Assembly (NCBI RefSeq): GCF_918698115.1
Contig: NZ_CAKKLV010000010.1
Coordinates: 1-64,000 of the forward strand
Source: Peribacillus sp. Bi96
GTDB lineage: Bacteria > Bacillota > Bacilli > Bacillales > DSM-1321
Direction: 5' to 3'
Length of the DNA: 64,000 nt
Below the pieces are notes generated by a model. That model saw only the letters and a list, made by a program, of their open reading frames with translations. It ran no database searches and had not been told where the DNA came from. This document shows, piece by piece, positions 51,140 to 60,285 of the stretch. Numbering within the stretch: position 1 is the stretch's first letter; every line of letters starts with the position of its first letter. A program made the position numbers and the translations under genes.

Positions 51140-51283
51140 ATGGATAAACAAGCTCAGGAGAAGTTTTTCCAAATATTGAAAGACACTTATGAAACGACAG
51201 TGCACAAGGAAAATATATCGATCAACGAAGTCATTGATCATCTAAAGAATGAACTGACTCCACTATACCCAAAATGCCATTAA
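51140..51283 (+). CDS. Small 47-aa protein downstream of sortase
   Basis: A short frame encoding a soluble, charged peptide (starts MDKQAQEKFFQILKDTYET, ends LTPLYPKCH). TAGGAGGG lies upstream; a TTG at 51134 in the same frame is also possible. It ends directly at a terminator, as expected for a last operon gene. No family recognised. Confidence 0.55.
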   Translation: MDKQAQEKFFQILKDTYETTVHKENISINEVIDHLKNELTPLYPKCH

Positions 51284-51319
51284 AAAAGGACGTGCCGCAT
51301 AAATGGGCAAGTCCTTTTT
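51284..51319. terminator. Bidirectional terminator between the sortase cluster and yvoF
   Basis: AAAAAGGAC..GCC / GGGC..GTCCTTTTTT form an interrupted stem with A and T runs on either side. It serves convergent units ending at 51283 and 51320. Confidence 0.75.
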
Positions 51320-51838
51320 TCATATGGAAGTTTGCTGATCCCTCTCAAGCATTTCCTCTTTGGTATAGATGATTTTCATTGGATTTCCGCCGACAAAAGC
51401 TCCCTCTGGAACATCCTTATGGACAAGTGTCCCCGCAGAAACAATCGCTCCATTACCGATTGTAAGTCCTGGAAGAATCGTAGAATTGGCTCCAATCAAT
51501 ACTTCATCTCCAATGACTACCTCTCCTAAACGGTATTCTTGAATTAAATATTCATGAGCAAGAATCGTCGTATTATAGCCAATGACTGTATTCATTCCCA
51601 CGGATATTTTTTCAGGAAACATCACATCCGGCATGACCATCAAGGCAAAGGAAGTATGCTTTCCGACTTTCATATGTAAAAAAGTCCTATAAAGCCAATT
51701 CTTCATACCTAGAAAAGGTGTATAACGCGCAAGCTGAATCACCACAAAGTTCTTTACGACTTTCCAGAATGGAACGGTCTTATACACATGCCATAGTGAA
51801 TTAGCCCCTTCAACTGGATAGCGGGTCGTGCGTCTCAT
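51320..51838 (-). CDS. Hexapeptide-repeat acetyltransferase (YvoF-like)
   Basis: A 172-aa left-handed beta-helix acyltransferase. Hexapeptide repeats cover about residues 60-150 ([17 protein letters not shown] and [18 protein letters not shown]). The acceptor is unknown; O-acetylation of a sugar or wall component is typical of the family. It overlaps ppaX by 4 bases and ends the hprK-lgt-yvoD-ppaX-yvoF operon as in B. subtilis. Confidence 0.9.
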   Translation of the reverse strand: MRRTTRYPVEGANSLWHVYKTVPFWKVVKNFVVIQLARYTPFLGMKNWLYRTFLHMKVGKHTSFALMVMPDVMFPEKISVGMNTVIGYNTTILAHEYLIQEYRLGEVVIGDEVLIGANSTILPGLTIGNGAIVSAGTLVHKDVPEGAFVGGNPMKIIYTKEEMLERDQQTSI

Positions 51839-52503
51839 CTTCTAGCCTCTGTGAGCTTTTCAACCTCAACGATATTTAATAAATCAGCCATTTGCTCAAG
51901 CATATAATCAGGATGATAACTTTCCAAAAATTCTCGGCCTTTAATGGACCATGAAACACCTGCCGTTTTTGTACCTGTATTTTTCCCACCGAGAATATCA
52001 TGATAACTGTCGCCAATCATGATCGCTTCTTCGGGCACCGAACCGAGTTGATCTAAAGCTTTTAACAATGGCTCTGGGTCTGGCTTTGCATTTTCCACTT
52101 CATCCAGCGTGACCACCACTTCAAAGAATTGATCCAGTTTGCTTAAACTCAGGCCCTTTTCAACGACATCACGCTTCTTTGTCGTAACGACTGCCAATTT
52201 ATAGCCGCTCTGCTTCAATGTTTGAACGGTTTCGAACACCCCGTCAAATTGTGTGACAAGCAAATCATGGTTCCGCCAATTATGCTCCCGATAATAAGCA
52301 ATCATTTCATCCACTCGTTTCGGATCAATGGACGAAAAAGTATCAACCAAAGTCGGTCCGATGAATGGAATGATATCTTCCCGATTGAACTTTCCAGGAC
52401 AAAAGTGGTTTAAAGTTTCTGTAAAAGAGGCGATGATCAATTCATTTGTATTGATCAACGTTCCATCAAGATCAAATAATAATGTAGTTATGTTACTGTT
52501 CAT
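51835..52503 (-). CDS. ppaX: Pyrophosphatase PpaX (HAD family)
   Basis: HAD-superfamily hydrolase that removes the pyrophosphate generated when HprK dephosphorylates HPr-P by phosphorolysis. The 222-aa protein has the nucleophile Asp in [12 protein letters not shown], the Thr motif VVTTKKRD, and [16 protein letters not shown] 52503 follows GGAAG; the longer frame is not used. It overlaps yvoD by 11 bases. Presence in the hprK operon supports the assignment over a phosphoglycolate phosphatase. Confidence 0.93.
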   Translation of the reverse strand: MNSNITTLLFDLDGTLINTNELIIASFTETLNHFCPGKFNREDIIPFIGPTLVDTFSSIDPKRVDEMIAYYREHNWRNHDLLVTQFDGVFETVQTLKQSGYKLAVVTTKKRDVVEKGLSLSKLDQFFEVVVTLDEVENAKPDPEPLLKALDQLGSVPEEAIMIGDSYHDILGGKNTGTKTAGVSWSIKGREFLESYHPDYMLEQMADLLNIVEVEKLTEARR

Positions 52504-53437
52504 AAACAGCTTCCTTTCTATGTACACTGTCAGTCCGATTCCAAATATACGCAACCACCATCGTTAGAACAACAGCAGTGATTAACCGAATTAACAACAA
52601 CGGCAATACCGGAATCCCCAGTGGTATAAAAATTAGTGTATCTTCTACAACAGCATGACAAGCAACTAAAAAAATGAATGCAATTGTCATATCCTTCTTC
52701 GAGACATTATCTTCTTTAGCTGCTTGAATCATTACGCCTGCCCCATATGCCAAACCAAGAGTAAGCCCTGTCACGAAAGGCATGGAAGCATTCGGCTTCA
52801 TCCCCAGGACTTTCATAAAAGGAGCAAGGGCATTGGAGAAGGCCTCCAGCCATTTTAAATCTTTCATGATTTGAACTACTACCATAAGCGGGATAACGAT
52901 GACCGCAAGATGGGCAATCCCCGAAAGAGCCTGAATGACCCCATGTAAAAGGATTTCCCCCGCTCCGTTCAACTCAGCAGTCCCGCCGTTAGCCATGCCT
53001 TGGGCCATTTCAGACCCGCCCTGCCAAACAAGATTGATGACGACTGCTGACAAAAGCGCCAGCCCGATCCGTACGGTTAAAATGATCCACAGCTTGACAC
53101 CTGTTTTCATCGCCACACCTGATTCAATCAATAAATTATGTGAAAAAGATAGCATCATAGCGATAATAAATACTTCTTTCACAGTCAAATCAAGCGTTAA
53201 TATGCCTGCAATCCCTGCATATAAATTCAGGAAATTCCCTAACACGAGCGGTATGGCAGCATCCCCTGGAAGACCGATGAGATTCATTAAAGGAGCTATC
53301 AAATTAATGATCCATGGCAATACAGGCGTGTATTGAAGCACAGTAACGATCAGAGTAACTGGAAATATCACTTTTCCCAAAGACCAGGTTGTATTCAAGC
53401 CAGAAAGAAGTCCCTTTTTAAGCGAATCTACTATCAC
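52493..53437 (-). CDS. Nucleoside recognition (Gate) domain membrane protein YvoD
   Basis: A 314-aa polytopic membrane protein with about eight helices and two Gate/nucleoside-recognition-like halves. The function is not established. It sits between lgt and ppaX, the conserved position of yvoD. Confidence 0.85.
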   Translation of the reverse strand: MIVDSLKKGLLSGLNTTWSLGKVIFPVTLIVTVLQYTPVLPWIINLIAPLMNLIGLPGDAAIPLVLGNFLNLYAGIAGILTLDLTVKEVFIIAMMLSFSHNLLIESGVAMKTGVKLWIILTVRIGLALLSAVVINLVWQGGSEMAQGMANGGTAELNGAGEILLHGVIQALSGIAHLAVIVIPLMVVVQIMKDLKWLEAFSNALAPFMKVLGMKPNASMPFVTGLTLGLAYGAGVMIQAAKEDNVSKKDMTIAFIFLVACHAVVEDTLIFIPLGIPVLPLLLIRLITAVVLTMVVAYIWNRTDSVHRKEAVYEQ

Positions 53438-53464
53438 TATGCCCTCTCCCTTTACACATATTCC

Positions 53465-54277
53465 CTATGCATCTAAATATCTTTTGTCTGCCTGCCCACT
53501 GACCCTTCTATAGACCATTAAGGCAATGGCTACAATTACTAACACAATGGAGATCACTTGTGCGATGCGCAGCGATTCCGTCAGCATCAAACTATCCGTC
53601 CGCAATCCCTCAATGTAAAAGCGGCCGATGGAATACCATAATACATATGTTAAAAATAGCTCACCCCTGCGTAAGTTCACTTTCCGTAAACTTAAGAGGA
53701 TGATTACACCGATGAGATTCCAAATCGATTCATACAAAAAGGTTGGGTGATAATAAGTACCGTTTATGTACATTTGATTAATGATGAATTCAGGCAAGTG
53801 CATATTTTCAAGGAATGACCTTGTTATTTCGCCTCCATGCGCTTCCTGATTCATGAAATTACCCCACCGGCCAATCGCCTGCCCTAACAATAAGCTCGGT
53901 GCCGCAATATCCACCAGCTTCCAAAATGAGACTTTTTTGACCTTGGCAAAAACAATAACGGTCAACACCGATCCAATCAGCGCTCCGTGTATGGCAATTC
54001 CGCCATTCCATATTTTTATGATATCCCCTGGGTTTTGTGAATAGTACTCCCACTGGAATATGACATAATAAATACGTGCACAAATGATTGCGATAGGGAC
54101 GGCAAACAAAATCAAATCCGTAAATATTTCCTTATCAAGACCTCTTCGCTCACATTCCCTTAAAGCAATAATAAGACCAAGTAACACACCGAAACCGATG
54201 ATCAGTCCATACCAGTGCACCTGAATAGGACCAAGATCAATAGCGATCGGATTCAGTGGCTGTATTCCCTGTTCCAT
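53465..54277 (-). CDS. lgt: Prolipoprotein diacylglyceryl transferase
   Basis: Membrane enzyme that transfers diacylglycerol from phosphatidylglycerol to the lipobox cysteine of prolipoproteins. The 270-aa protein has about seven helices and the Lgt signature [14 protein letters not shown] (about 135-148). It would modify TctC and the M15 peptidase predicted in this window. It follows hprK by 27 bases. Confidence 0.97.
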   Translation of the reverse strand: MEQGIQPLNPIAIDLGPIQVHWYGLIIGFGVLLGLIIALRECERRGLDKEIFTDLILFAVPIAIICARIYYVIFQWEYYSQNPGDIIKIWNGGIAIHGALIGSVLTVIVFAKVKKVSFWKLVDIAAPSLLLGQAIGRWGNFMNQEAHGGEITRSFLENMHLPEFIINQMYINGTYYHPTFLYESIWNLIGVIILLSLRKVNLRRGELFLTYVLWYSIGRFYIEGLRTDSLMLTESLRIAQVISIVLVIVAIALMVYRRVSGQADKRYLDA

Positions 54278-54304
54278 ATTGTCCCCTCTTTTCCTTTATA
54301 CCTT

Positions 54305-55240
54305 TTAAAATTCATCATGCTCCGGATCTGCAATCGCATGATTCAAGCGATCAGAAAACTGTTCTGCAGCATTTACTCCCATTCGTTTCAGGCGATAATT
54401 CATCGCTGCCACCTCAATAATAACAGCCAAATTTCGACCAGGACGAACGGGCACGGTAATCTTCGTCACTTCCGTATCGATGATTTTCATTTTTTCTTCA
54501 TCGAGACCAACCCGGTCATATTGCTTGTTTTTTTCCCAAAGTTCCAGACTGATGACGATTGAAATCTTTTTATTACTACGGACTGCACCTGCTCCGAATA
54601 GAGTCATTACATTTATGATTCCCAATCCTCTTATTTCAAGAAGGTGTTCAATCAAATCGGGTGCATTCCCAACCAGCGTATCTTGATCTTCCTGGCGGAT
54701 TTCGACGCAATCATCAGCAACTAGACGATGACCCCGTTTCACTAATTCAAGAGCTGTCTCACTTTTACCAACACCGCTTTTCCCGGTAATCAACACACCT
54801 AATCCATAAATATCCACCAATACACCATGAACAGCTGTGGTTGGTGCCAATCTACTTTCAAGGAAATTGGTCAGACGGCTGTATAAACGTGTTGTCTTCA
54901 TATTAGATCTCATCACAGGAACGGATTCCCGCTCTGAAGCTTCAATCAACTCTATAGGCACTTCTTGTCCACGCGTAATGATGATGCCTGGAGTAAAGTC
55001 CCTGCATAACTCTTCCATCCTCTGTATTCGATCTGGTTCATTCAGCCGATTAAAAAAGGACATCTCCGTCATACCTATAAGCTGTACTCGATCCGCGGGA
55101 TAATAATCAAAAAAACCGGCTATTTCAAGTCCTGGACGAGATAAATCACTTGTGACAATTGGCCGGTTAATTCCTTCTTCCCCACTGATAAGTTCTAGAC
55201 CGAACGCTTCTACTATATCTTTTGTACGGACTTTTGCCAT
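54305..55240 (-). CDS. hprK: HPr kinase/phosphorylase
   Basis: Bifunctional sensor of glycolytic state that phosphorylates HPr and Crh on Ser46 and reverses it with phosphate. The 311-aa protein has the P-loop GKSGVGKSE (about 154), the HPrK signature [16 protein letters not shown] (about 203) and a conserved N-terminal domain. ATG 55240 follows AAGGAGG. Together with Crh it underlies the cre sites seen in this window. Confidence 0.97.
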   Translation of the reverse strand: MAKVRTKDIVEAFGLELISGEEGINRPIVTSDLSRPGLEIAGFFDYYPADRVQLIGMTEMSFFNRLNEPDRIQRMEELCRDFTPGIIITRGQEVPIELIEASERESVPVMRSNMKTTRLYSRLTNFLESRLAPTTAVHGVLVDIYGLGVLITGKSGVGKSETALELVKRGHRLVADDCVEIRQEDQDTLVGNAPDLIEHLLEIRGLGIINVMTLFGAGAVRSNKKISIVISLELWEKNKQYDRVGLDEEKMKIIDTEVTKITVPVRPGRNLAVIIEVAAMNYRLKRMGVNAAEQFSDRLNHAIADPEHDEF

Positions 55241-55496
55241 ATATCTTTCCTCCTTTAGGAGCGATGCTATTTTTTAGAGATACTTTTTCTATTTTAGCAT
55301 TTTTCTGTTAATAACCAAACAAAGCATTATCGATTTATTGTTTTTTTATTCACTCACCCGGATGATGGCAGCGGGAAGGTCCCCGTGTATAGGAAAGAGA
55401 TGAGAGGAACATACCTGCTGCTTCCGCTCGTATGATTACAATGTAAAAGAAAGCCCTCCAGTTATATTTGCGGGTTTAACCTGTAGAGGGTTTGTA

Positions 55497-55640
55497 ACAT
55501 TTGAATGTTCTTTTCCATTCCAGGCACTCGCTTTCCGCGAACGGTCCAGGAGCATTCTCGGCTCTCTTTGCGCTTGCGGGGTCTTCCTTGGACACGTATT
55601 CCTAAGCGGGAGTCTCGTACCTTCCGTTACCATCGAACTT
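55497..55640. repeat. GC-rich dispersed intergenic repeat, copy B
   Basis: It carries the same ordered blocks as copy A at 42121-42250 (CCAGGCACTCGC, TTCCGCG, TGCGGGGTCT, GACACG, GGGAGTCTCG) but has diverged between them. Both copies are preceded by AAAGCCCTCC and followed by a GTCTA(C/A)AAACTGA(A/G)CCC module. Confidence 0.7.
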
Positions 55641-55885
55641 TTCTGAAGAGATTGGCTTTTTTTCGTGGTATTGAGAATCTTGGGTCAATCTCATTTCGGA
55701 GACGTTCTGATAAGCACACGTTTCTTTTCAAGCAATTTTCTTTTCAAATTTGTATATATTCGCATTCGCCTTCACATGTGTGGAATCAACGAAAGCGTGT
55801 AGGCAAAAGGGTTCTATCTAAATGTTAACGTACAAAACAGTTTACTCACTCATTCCATGCACTTCAGACCGAAATTTTTTTTTGG

Positions 55886-55983
55886 AAACACATAGAAACA
55901 ATTGAGCGCGTATTCGCAAATGCAAAAGAAAGCATGGTATGCGTTGGACAACGTTAGGGGGACTTAAAAATTGTCGATGCAGG
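55886..55983 (+). pseudogene. Remnant of IS1182-family transposase, C-terminal part
   Basis: Translation gives KHIETIERVFANAKE, then after one deleted base HGMRWTTLGGLK, then after another deletion LSMQ. This matches the C-terminal ETIERVFADAKEKHGMRWTTLRG region I know from IS1182-family transposases. Two single-base deletions show it is dead. A possible upstream trace (HVW, near 55774) is less certain. Confidence 0.7.
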
Positions 55984-56021
55984 AAAAGGGTTTTGGAATG
56001 AGAGCATTCCAAAACCCTTTT
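55984..56021. repeat. Perfect 17-bp inverted repeat after the transposase remnant
   Basis: AAAAGGGTTTTGGAATG and its exact reverse complement flank a four-base AGAG loop. It could be the old transposase terminator or an element end. Confidence 0.7.
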
Positions 56022-56034
56022 GTCTAAAAACTGA

Positions 56035-56064
56035 GCCCGCCAGTTAATATGGCGGGCTTTCTTT
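56035..56064. terminator. Hairpin with T tract between the IS remnant and yvlB
   Basis: GCCCGCC / GGCGGGC (56035-56057) form a 7-bp stem, followed on the plus strand by TTTCTTTTTC and on the minus strand by TCAGTTTTT. It probably serves yvlB, the adjacent minus-strand gene. Confidence 0.6.
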
Positions 56065-56068
56065 TTCT

Positions 56069-57169
56069 TCAGGAAACCGTTATCGCCGCAGTCTTGGTTT
56101 CTGCAAAAACATGAAGCACAGGAACCTCTTCTTTAACCGTCTTAAACTTAAGAACCTTTTGAACCACATCACTCTTCTCTTCGATGATGGTCATCCCTTC
56201 CAAACTTACGTTAAAACTTCCTAAATTAGATTTCAACTCTCCCTCAATGGCCTTACCAGGGGGCAGGATCAGCTTGACTTTTCCAGTAATGGACCTCGCA
56301 TGTATAGAGTCACAATCCATCCCAAAATTCGAACAGACGATTTCACCGTTAAAGGTTTGGACATCCAGTTTCTTGAAGTACCCAGCGGCATTAATGGCTC
56401 CATTCAGAGTTTCGGCTTCCAAGTCATTAAAGTTTGTATCTGAAATGGTGATCATCCCGTTACCCGTTTCGAGCTCACACGAATCGCCTTTTCCTTGCAT
56501 GATATGAATGGCACCATTCGCGGTTTTTGCTTTAAGGTTCTCTGATTTCAATGACTCAGTCGTTATGGCACCATTGAACAGTCTTACTTGAATGTCCTCA
56601 TATTCCTTCCTTGGAATGTACATGATCGTATCGACTTTAATGGCTTTTTCCCGAACCTTGAACTTCATCTTTCCATCTTCAATCGAAAATTCAACTTCTT
56701 CTAAAAAGTTTTTTCTCGCTTCTTCTATATCTTCCACCCGGTATACCTTAGCATGGCATTCAACCCGAACATCCTTCTGATCCCATGTAGCAATTTTCAC
56801 TTTCCCATTGGCTATATCTACATCAACTTCATTGAGGAAATCATAATCATGCTGGAAAATATGACTGACTTCCACAGATTTCCCGAAATTGAAATCAAGG
56901 TCCGTTTCTTTTATTTTCTTAAAAGCACTTTCAACGAAATCAATAATCTTTTCCTTCGATGACTGGATATTCTTCTTAAACGTATCCTGAGTACTTCCTT
57001 CGCTTTTCTTATCCACGACAACCGTCGATAATTCATTTTGTAGTTTCTGCTCTTTAGCTTCACTTTCCTGACTAGCTTTTTCTAAATCTTCTAAAAGGCC
57101 CATGGCTTCGTCCGCTGTTAACTTGCCATCTTGAATCATTTCTAAAATCTTCTTTCTTTCCTCCTGCAT
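56069..57169 (-). CDS. DUF4097 family protein YvlB
   Basis: A 366-aa protein with an N-terminal SHOCT-like helical segment (KKILEMIQDGKLTADEAMGLLE, about 5-26), a polar linker, and a C-terminal beta-helix-like adhesin-type DUF4097 domain (about 100-350) with repeating TANGAIHIMQGK, TGNGMITISD, TLNGAINAAG and TFNGEIVC units. The function is unknown; B. subtilis yvlB belongs to the sigma-W envelope-stress operon yvlABCD. ATG 57169 is seven bases after GCGAGG. Confidence 0.88.
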   Translation of the reverse strand: MQEERKKILEMIQDGKLTADEAMGLLEDLEKASQESEAKEQKLQNELSTVVVDKKSEGSTQDTFKKNIQSSKEKIIDFVESAFKKIKETDLDFNFGKSVEVSHIFQHDYDFLNEVDVDIANGKVKIATWDQKDVRVECHAKVYRVEDIEEARKNFLEEVEFSIEDGKMKFKVREKAIKVDTIMYIPRKEYEDIQVRLFNGAITTESLKSENLKAKTANGAIHIMQGKGDSCELETGNGMITISDTNFNDLEAETLNGAINAAGYFKKLDVQTFNGEIVCSNFGMDCDSIHARSITGKVKLILPPGKAIEGELKSNLGSFNVSLEGMTIIEEKSDVVQKVLKFKTVKEEVPVLHVFAETKTAAITVS

Positions 57170-57207
57170 GAACATTCCTCGCTTTCTTCTATCATGTTAT
57201 TCATACA

Positions 57208-57233
57208 TACGCCTAGATATCTAAAAAGTTTCA
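57208..57233 (-). promoter_or_regulatory. Sigma-W promoter of yvlB
   Basis: On the minus strand TGAAAC (57228-57233), exactly 16 bases, and CGTA (57208-57211) match the ECF sigma-W consensus perfectly, 39 bases before the yvlB start. Confidence 0.85.
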
Positions 57234-57329
57234 TAAATGCCGTTTTTCCCATCATTCGACAAAGTAATATGACAAAATCTGAAAAGGAAAAAGTATAATT
57301 TCCCCGGAAATATCTTGTTTATGCAGTAT

Positions 57330-57349
57330 TTAATCAATTGATTGATTAA
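57330..57349. promoter_or_regulatory. Inverted repeat TTAATCAA-N4-TTGATTAA (operator candidate)
   Basis: The arms and spacer length are identical to the palindrome at 24481-24500. It lies between the uvrA terminator and the yvlB promoter. Confidence 0.5.
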
Positions 57350-57370
57350 TTTCACACTGTCATTTTTCTA

Positions 57371-57399
57371 CAAAAAAACAAGCCCGCAGGCTTGTTTTT
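57371..57399 (-). terminator. Terminator after uvrA
   Basis: AACAAGCC / GGCTTGTT with a CGCA loop, flanked by seven A and seven T, abuts the uvrA stop codon. Confidence 0.88.
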
Positions 57400-60279
57400 T
57401 TAAGCATGTTCATGCTCCTGTTCTTTTTCTTCAATCCAATTTTCCATGCGAATTTGATCACGTGTAAGTACAGGTTTTAAATATTTACCCGTGTATGATT
57501 CGGAAACTTCACATATTTTTTCTGGTGTTCCATAAGTGACGATCGTTCCACCCTTATCTCCGCCTTCTGGACCTAGATCAATAATATGGTCCGCCGTCTT
57601 AATGACATCCAGATTATGCTCAATCACTAAAACGGTATCCCCATTATCAACCAGCCGCTGCAGGACTTCGAGCAACCTTGCTATATCATGGACATGAAGT
57701 CCTGTTGTCGGTTCATCCAATATATAAAAGGAGCGACCAGTGGAACGGCGATGCAATTCAGAAGCGAGTTTCACCCTTTGCGCTTCACCGCCTGATAAAG
57801 TGGTAGCTGGCTGTCCAAGCTTGATATATCCCAAGCCAACGTCAAAAATCGTTTGTAGCTTCCGTTTGATTTTCGGGATATTCTCAAAGAAGCTAACACC
57901 TTCCTCAACTGTCATATCAAGAATGTTGGAAATGTTTTTCCCTTTATATTTCACTTCAAGCGTTTCCCGGTTATAACGTTTCCCATGACAGATTTCACAT
58001 GGTACATAGACATCAGGAAGGAAATGCATTTCAATCTTGATAATGCCATCACCACGGCATGCTTCACAGCGACCGCCCTTCACATTGAAGCTGAACCGTC
58101 CTTTTTTATAACCGCGTATCTTTGCTTCATTCGTTGAAGCAAAAACGTCACGAACATCATCGAATACCCCTGTATAGGTAGCTGGATTTGATCGAGGGGT
58201 TCTACCTATCGGTGATTGGTCAATATCAATGACTTTGTCTAAGTGTTCAATCCCTTTAATCTCACGAAAGTCCCCAGGTCTAGATTTTGCCCGGTTCAGT
58301 TTTTGAGCCAATGACTTATGGAGAATCTCATTCACCAATGTACTTTTCCCTGACCCCGAGACCCCAGTAACAGCTGTAAAGACTCCAAGAGGGAACTTCA
58401 CATTAACGTTTTTCAAATTATTTTCCTTGGCACCTTTTATTTCAATGACACGGCCATCATTTTTCCGGCGTTCCAAAGGCAATGGAATGAACTTCTTCCC
58501 TGCTAAATATTGACCCGTTAATGATTTAGGATTATTCATGACCTCTTCCGGTGTACCAGCGGCCACTATTTCCCCTCCATGGGCACCTGCTCCAGGACCC
58601 ACATCGATCAAATAATCGGCTGCAAGCATCGTATCTTCATCATGTTCGACGACAATAAGGGTGTTACCGATCTCGCGCATATTTTTCAGCGTTTCAATTA
58701 ATCGATCGTTATCACGCTGATGCAGCCCAATTGAAGGTTCATCTAAAATGTACAGGACTCCCGTCAATCGGGAACCGATCTGCGTTGCCAATCGTATACG
58801 CTGCGCTTCGCCTCCTGATAATGTTCCAGCTGCCCTGCTTAACGTCAAATATTCCAAGCCTACATTAGCCAGGAAACCGAGCCGCTCGCGAATTTCACGT
58901 AAAATCAATCTCGCAATTGCAGCTTCCTTTTCCGTCAAGTCAAGCTCATCGAAAAATACTAACGCATCTTCCACTGATAAAGCGGTCGTTTCACTTATAT
59001 GGACACCTTGGATGAGCACAGAAAGACTCTCTTTTTTCAATCGATGACCCTTACAGGTTGGACAGTGGTGTTCTGACATATATTTCTGCATTTGCTCGCG
59101 GATATAGTCTGAACTCGTCTCCTTGAAGCGCCTTTCGATATTTCTTAAAACTCCTTCAAAAGGAATATATCCTTCTTGCACTCTTCCAAAATCATTTTTA
59201 TAACGGAAATATATCTTATCCTTGCCTGAACCAAGCAAGACCTTCTCCATCTTCTCTGCCGGTAAATCCTTAACGGGCACATCCATATCTATCCCATAAT
59301 GATTGGCTACCGCTTCAAGAAGCTGAGGATAATATTGTGAGCTTGTCGGCTCCCATGGTGCAATCGCATTTTGACGGAGGCTCAACTCCTTATCCGGTAT
59401 GACCAGATCTCGGTCCACTTCAAGCCTTGCTCCCAAGCCATCACAATCCGGACAGGCTCCAAAAGGGCTATTGAAGGAGAACATTCTTGGCTCTAACTCT
59501 TCAATCGAAAAGCCGCAGTATGGGCACGCATGATGTTCACTGAACAGCAATTCTTCTTCACCCATAACGTCAATGATGACTTTTCCTTCGCCAAGCTTCA
59601 GAGCACTTTCCAATGAATCTGCAAGCCTTGCCATGACACCCTCTTTAATGACAATCCGGTCTATAATGACTTCAATTGAATGTTTTTTATTCTTTTCGAG
59701 AGTGATCTCTTCACTAAGATCATGCATTTCCCCGTTCACACGGATGCGGACATATCCTTGTTTCTTAACTTCCTCCAAAACTTTTGCATGTGTCCCTTTT
59801 CTGCCTGAGACAAGCGGTGCCAATACCTGAAGCTTGGTACGCTCAGGGTAATCCAAAATGCGGTCCACCATTTGCTCAATCGTTTGGGAGGTAATCTCTA
59901 TATGATGGATCGGACATGTCGGCCTGCCGACCCGTGCATATAACAGCCTTAAATAATCATAGATTTCCGTAACAGTCCCTACGGTTGAACGAGGATTTCG
60001 ACTGGTCGTTTTCTGGTCTATGGAAATGGCTGGTGACAAACCTTCAATTGCATCGACATCCGGTTTATCCACTTGACCTAAAAATTGACGCGCATAAGCG
60101 GACAGTGATTCTACATAACGTCTTTGCCCTTCTGCATAAATCGTATCAAAAGCCAAGGAAGACTTTCCGGATCCGGACAATCCAGTTAGAACGACAAGTT
60201 TGTCTCTCGGTATCGTGATATCGATATTCTTTAAATTATTGGCCCTGGCGCCTTTTATCACAATCTTATCCATTGCCAT
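57400..60279 (-). CDS. uvrA: Excinuclease ABC subunit UvrA
   Basis: Damage-recognition ATPase of nucleotide excision repair. The 959-aa protein carries two ABC modules: Walker [10 protein letters not shown] (about 33) and GVSGSGKST (about 645), signatures LSGGEAQR in both halves, and zinc CxxC pairs (CPYCGF.., [20 protein letters not shown]). ATG 60279 follows GGAAGGGTG. It starts six bases after uvrB and is cotranscribed. Confidence 0.98.
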   Translation of the reverse strand: MAMDKIVIKGARANNLKNIDITIPRDKLVVLTGLSGSGKSSLAFDTIYAEGQRRYVESLSAYARQFLGQVDKPDVDAIEGLSPAISIDQKTTSRNPRSTVGTVTEIYDYLRLLYARVGRPTCPIHHIEITSQTIEQMVDRILDYPERTKLQVLAPLVSGRKGTHAKVLEEVKKQGYVRIRVNGEMHDLSEEITLEKNKKHSIEVIIDRIVIKEGVMARLADSLESALKLGEGKVIIDVMGEEELLFSEHHACPYCGFSIEELEPRMFSFNSPFGACPDCDGLGARLEVDRDLVIPDKELSLRQNAIAPWEPTSSQYYPQLLEAVANHYGIDMDVPVKDLPAEKMEKVLLGSGKDKIYFRYKNDFGRVQEGYIPFEGVLRNIERRFKETSSDYIREQMQKYMSEHHCPTCKGHRLKKESLSVLIQGVHISETTALSVEDALVFFDELDLTEKEAAIARLILREIRERLGFLANVGLEYLTLSRAAGTLSGGEAQRIRLATQIGSRLTGVLYILDEPSIGLHQRDNDRLIETLKNMREIGNTLIVVEHDEDTMLAADYLIDVGPGAGAHGGEIVAAGTPEEVMNNPKSLTGQYLAGKKFIPLPLERRKNDGRVIEIKGAKENNLKNVNVKFPLGVFTAVTGVSGSGKSTLVNEILHKSLAQKLNRAKSRPGDFREIKGIEHLDKVIDIDQSPIGRTPRSNPATYTGVFDDVRDVFASTNEAKIRGYKKGRFSFNVKGGRCEACRGDGIIKIEMHFLPDVYVPCEICHGKRYNRETLEVKYKGKNISNILDMTVEEGVSFFENIPKIKRKLQTIFDVGLGYIKLGQPATTLSGGEAQRVKLASELHRRSTGRSFYILDEPTTGLHVHDIARLLEVLQRLVDNGDTVLVIEHNLDVIKTADHIIDLGPEGGDKGGTIVTYGTPEKICEVSESYTGKYLKPVLTRDQIRMENWIEEKEQEHEHA

Positions 60280-60285
60280 GTTTCG

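Larger units (their letters stand above)
55241..56068. other. Gene-free patch with repeat and decayed transposase
   Basis: The 828 bases between hprK and yvlB hold a dispersed repeat (55497-55640), a frameshifted transposase 3' fragment, a perfect 17-bp hairpin and a GCCCGCC hairpin. No intact gene is visible. Confidence 0.65.
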
